Positions 5,334 through 6,102 of a stretch of DNA of 6,102 nt are shown in pieces. The first letter of the stretch is position 1; every line of letters begins with the position of its first letter. The DNA is from an uncultured Eubacteriales bacterium. GTDB taxonomy: Bacteria; Bacillota_A; Clostridia; Oscillospirales; Oscillospiraceae. Under the pieces are notes generated by a model. It saw only the letters and a program-made list of their open reading frames with translations. It ran no database searches and was not told the origin of the DNA. The translations under genes and the position numbers were made by a program. Location: positions 1 through 6,102 of the forward strand of contig CATKHE010000090.1 of the NCBI GenBank assembly GCA_949747935.1, in the 5' to 3' direction.

Positions 5334-6102
5334 TCACTGTGTGTCTTCATAGTTAATCTCTCCCGAGGTGTCAAGATTGGCCACGATATTCAGCGCCCGG
5401 TTGACCCCGGCGGTGAGGGCTTTGGAGGTGGCCGTGGCGCCGCTGACGGCGTCGATGGAGTTGGGGCCGGAGGTGCGGATGGTGCCCGAACGGCCTACGT
5501 ACCGGGTCAGAGCCCCGGGGGTCATGGCCTCGGTGCCCACCCGGTCGGTCTCGCTGTGGCTGTTGACGGCCACGCCGGTGACCGCGCCGTTCAGGTCCAC
5601 CCCCACCGTCATGGTGATGGGGCCGCCGAAGCCCTGGCTCTGTACCTCCACGCAGTAGCCGATCAGCGCGCCGTCCACATCATAGCCGGCGATGATGGAC
5701 AGAGCGCCGGCGGCCCGGTAGGGGGTCTCGGCTCCCACGGCGGCCTGGGGCATGGCCTGGGACAATATCTCCCGCTGGGCCTGGACCTCCGCCCGGGCGG
5801 TGTCCAGATCGGTGAGGCGGTGCACGCCAAGAATGACCCCGCAGGTAACGGCCATCACGACGGCCAGAGGGCCGAAAGTTCTGCCCAAGGCTCGCAGCAG
5901 GTCCAAATAGGCCTCGCCGGGGGCCTGCCCCTCACGAGGCTTTGGGATGCGGAGCTTCAGCTCGGGCCGGACGAATTTGATCTCGGACAGGTTGGCCCGG
6001 CCTTGGGCCAGTACGGCGCGGGTGGCGGCGAAGCTGCCCACGCCGAACCGCCGGGGCAGGCCCAGCCGGTCCAGCAGCCACACCACGCAGTTCATGGTGA
6101 GG
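5334..6102 (-). CDS. rnfG: RnfD-RnfG fusion, C-terminal part (5' end cut by window edge)
   Basis: The frame is open to the window edge. Counting from the first visible Met (6095), residues 2-18 (NCVVWLLDRLGLPRRFG) align without gaps to the RnfD C-terminus (E. coli RsxD-like N-x-x-V-x-L-x-D-x(4)-PR-x-(Y/F)-G). A basic linker of about 55 residues follows, then the single N-terminal helix of RnfG (about 76-93) and an FMN_bind domain. The domain shows GFGGPITMTVGVD at 155-167, HSETDRVGTEAM at 180-191, and the ApbE flavinylation motif DAVSGAT at 215-221, with Thr221 as the residue expected to carry covalent FMN. The sequence ETDRVG departs from the common ETPGxG. The ATG at 6095 has only CCTCACC before it in the window. 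No in-frame ATG/GTG/TTG with a ribosome-binding site occurs before the RnfG helix, so a separate rnfG start is not supported. rnfA follows after 15 bases. Confidence 0.85.
   Translation of the reverse strand, partial: LTMNCVVWLLDRLGLPRRFGVGSFAATRAVLAQGRANLSEIKFVRPELKLRIPKPREGQAPGEAYLDLLRALGRTFGPLAVVMAVTCGVILGVHRLTDLDTARAEVQAQREILSQAMPQAAVGAETPYRAAGALSIIAGYDVDGALIGYCVEVQSQGFGGPITMTVGVDLNGAVTGVAVNSHSETDRVGTEAMTPGALTRYVGRSGTIRTSGPNSIDAVSGATATSKALTAGVNRALNIVANLDTSGEINYEDTQ

Overview
The window looks like a chromosomal segment of a GC-rich anaerobic Firmicute, most likely an Oscillospiraceae relative such as the Flavonifractor/Lawsonibacter/Oscillibacter group. This is inferred from strong GGAGG ribosome-binding sites, GC-rich third positions, a one-chain clostridial-type PurL, a DUF1540 cysteine-rich miniprotein and Rnf genes. 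The exact genus cannot be fixed from the sequence alone. There is no sign of phage, IS element, CRISPR array, tRNA or rRNA.

Layout. Positions 3337 down to 1 (minus strand) hold a co-directional run: a 70-residue protein of unknown function, a PgeF/YfiH multicopper-oxidase-fold enzyme, an orphan oligopeptide-type substrate-binding lipoprotein, and the first 221 codons of purL, which runs off the left edge. Gaps are 66, 39 and 18 bases. A pair of adjacent perfect palindromes overlaps a possible promoter in front of pgeF. Positions 3338-3566 form a divergent intergenic region with palindromic GC-rich elements and a very good sigma-A-type promoter facing right. That promoter drives a six-helix membrane protein of the DUF2238/YjdF type, followed by a 58-residue protein with 10 cysteines (DUF1540). 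A perfect 14-bp stem terminator at 4692-4724 separates this pair from convergent minus-strand genes.

The right end (6102 down to 4728, minus strand) is the 3' end of an Rnf (ferredoxin:NAD+ oxidoreductase, ion pump) operon. The most unusual signal is here. The frame that encodes the FMN-binding RnfG subunit begins, at the window edge, with what aligns to the last residues of RnfD. No ribosome-binding site or start codon for a separate rnfG is visible, so rnfD and rnfG appear to be one fused gene. It is followed directly by a divergent rnfA whose first membrane Fe-S cysteine motif is altered. No rnfE lies between G and A and no rnfB follows, so the remaining subunits must lie upstream or elsewhere.

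Functionally the window mixes housekeeping genes (purine synthesis, cell-wall/purine-related PgeF), one uptake or sensing lipoprotein, a small membrane protein plus metal-binding-type miniprotein pair, and energy conservation (Rnf). No complete new defence or mobile system is visible. The candidates worth following are the RnfD-RnfG fusion with its non-canonical RnfA, and the palindromes near 3089-3112 and 3398-3479.
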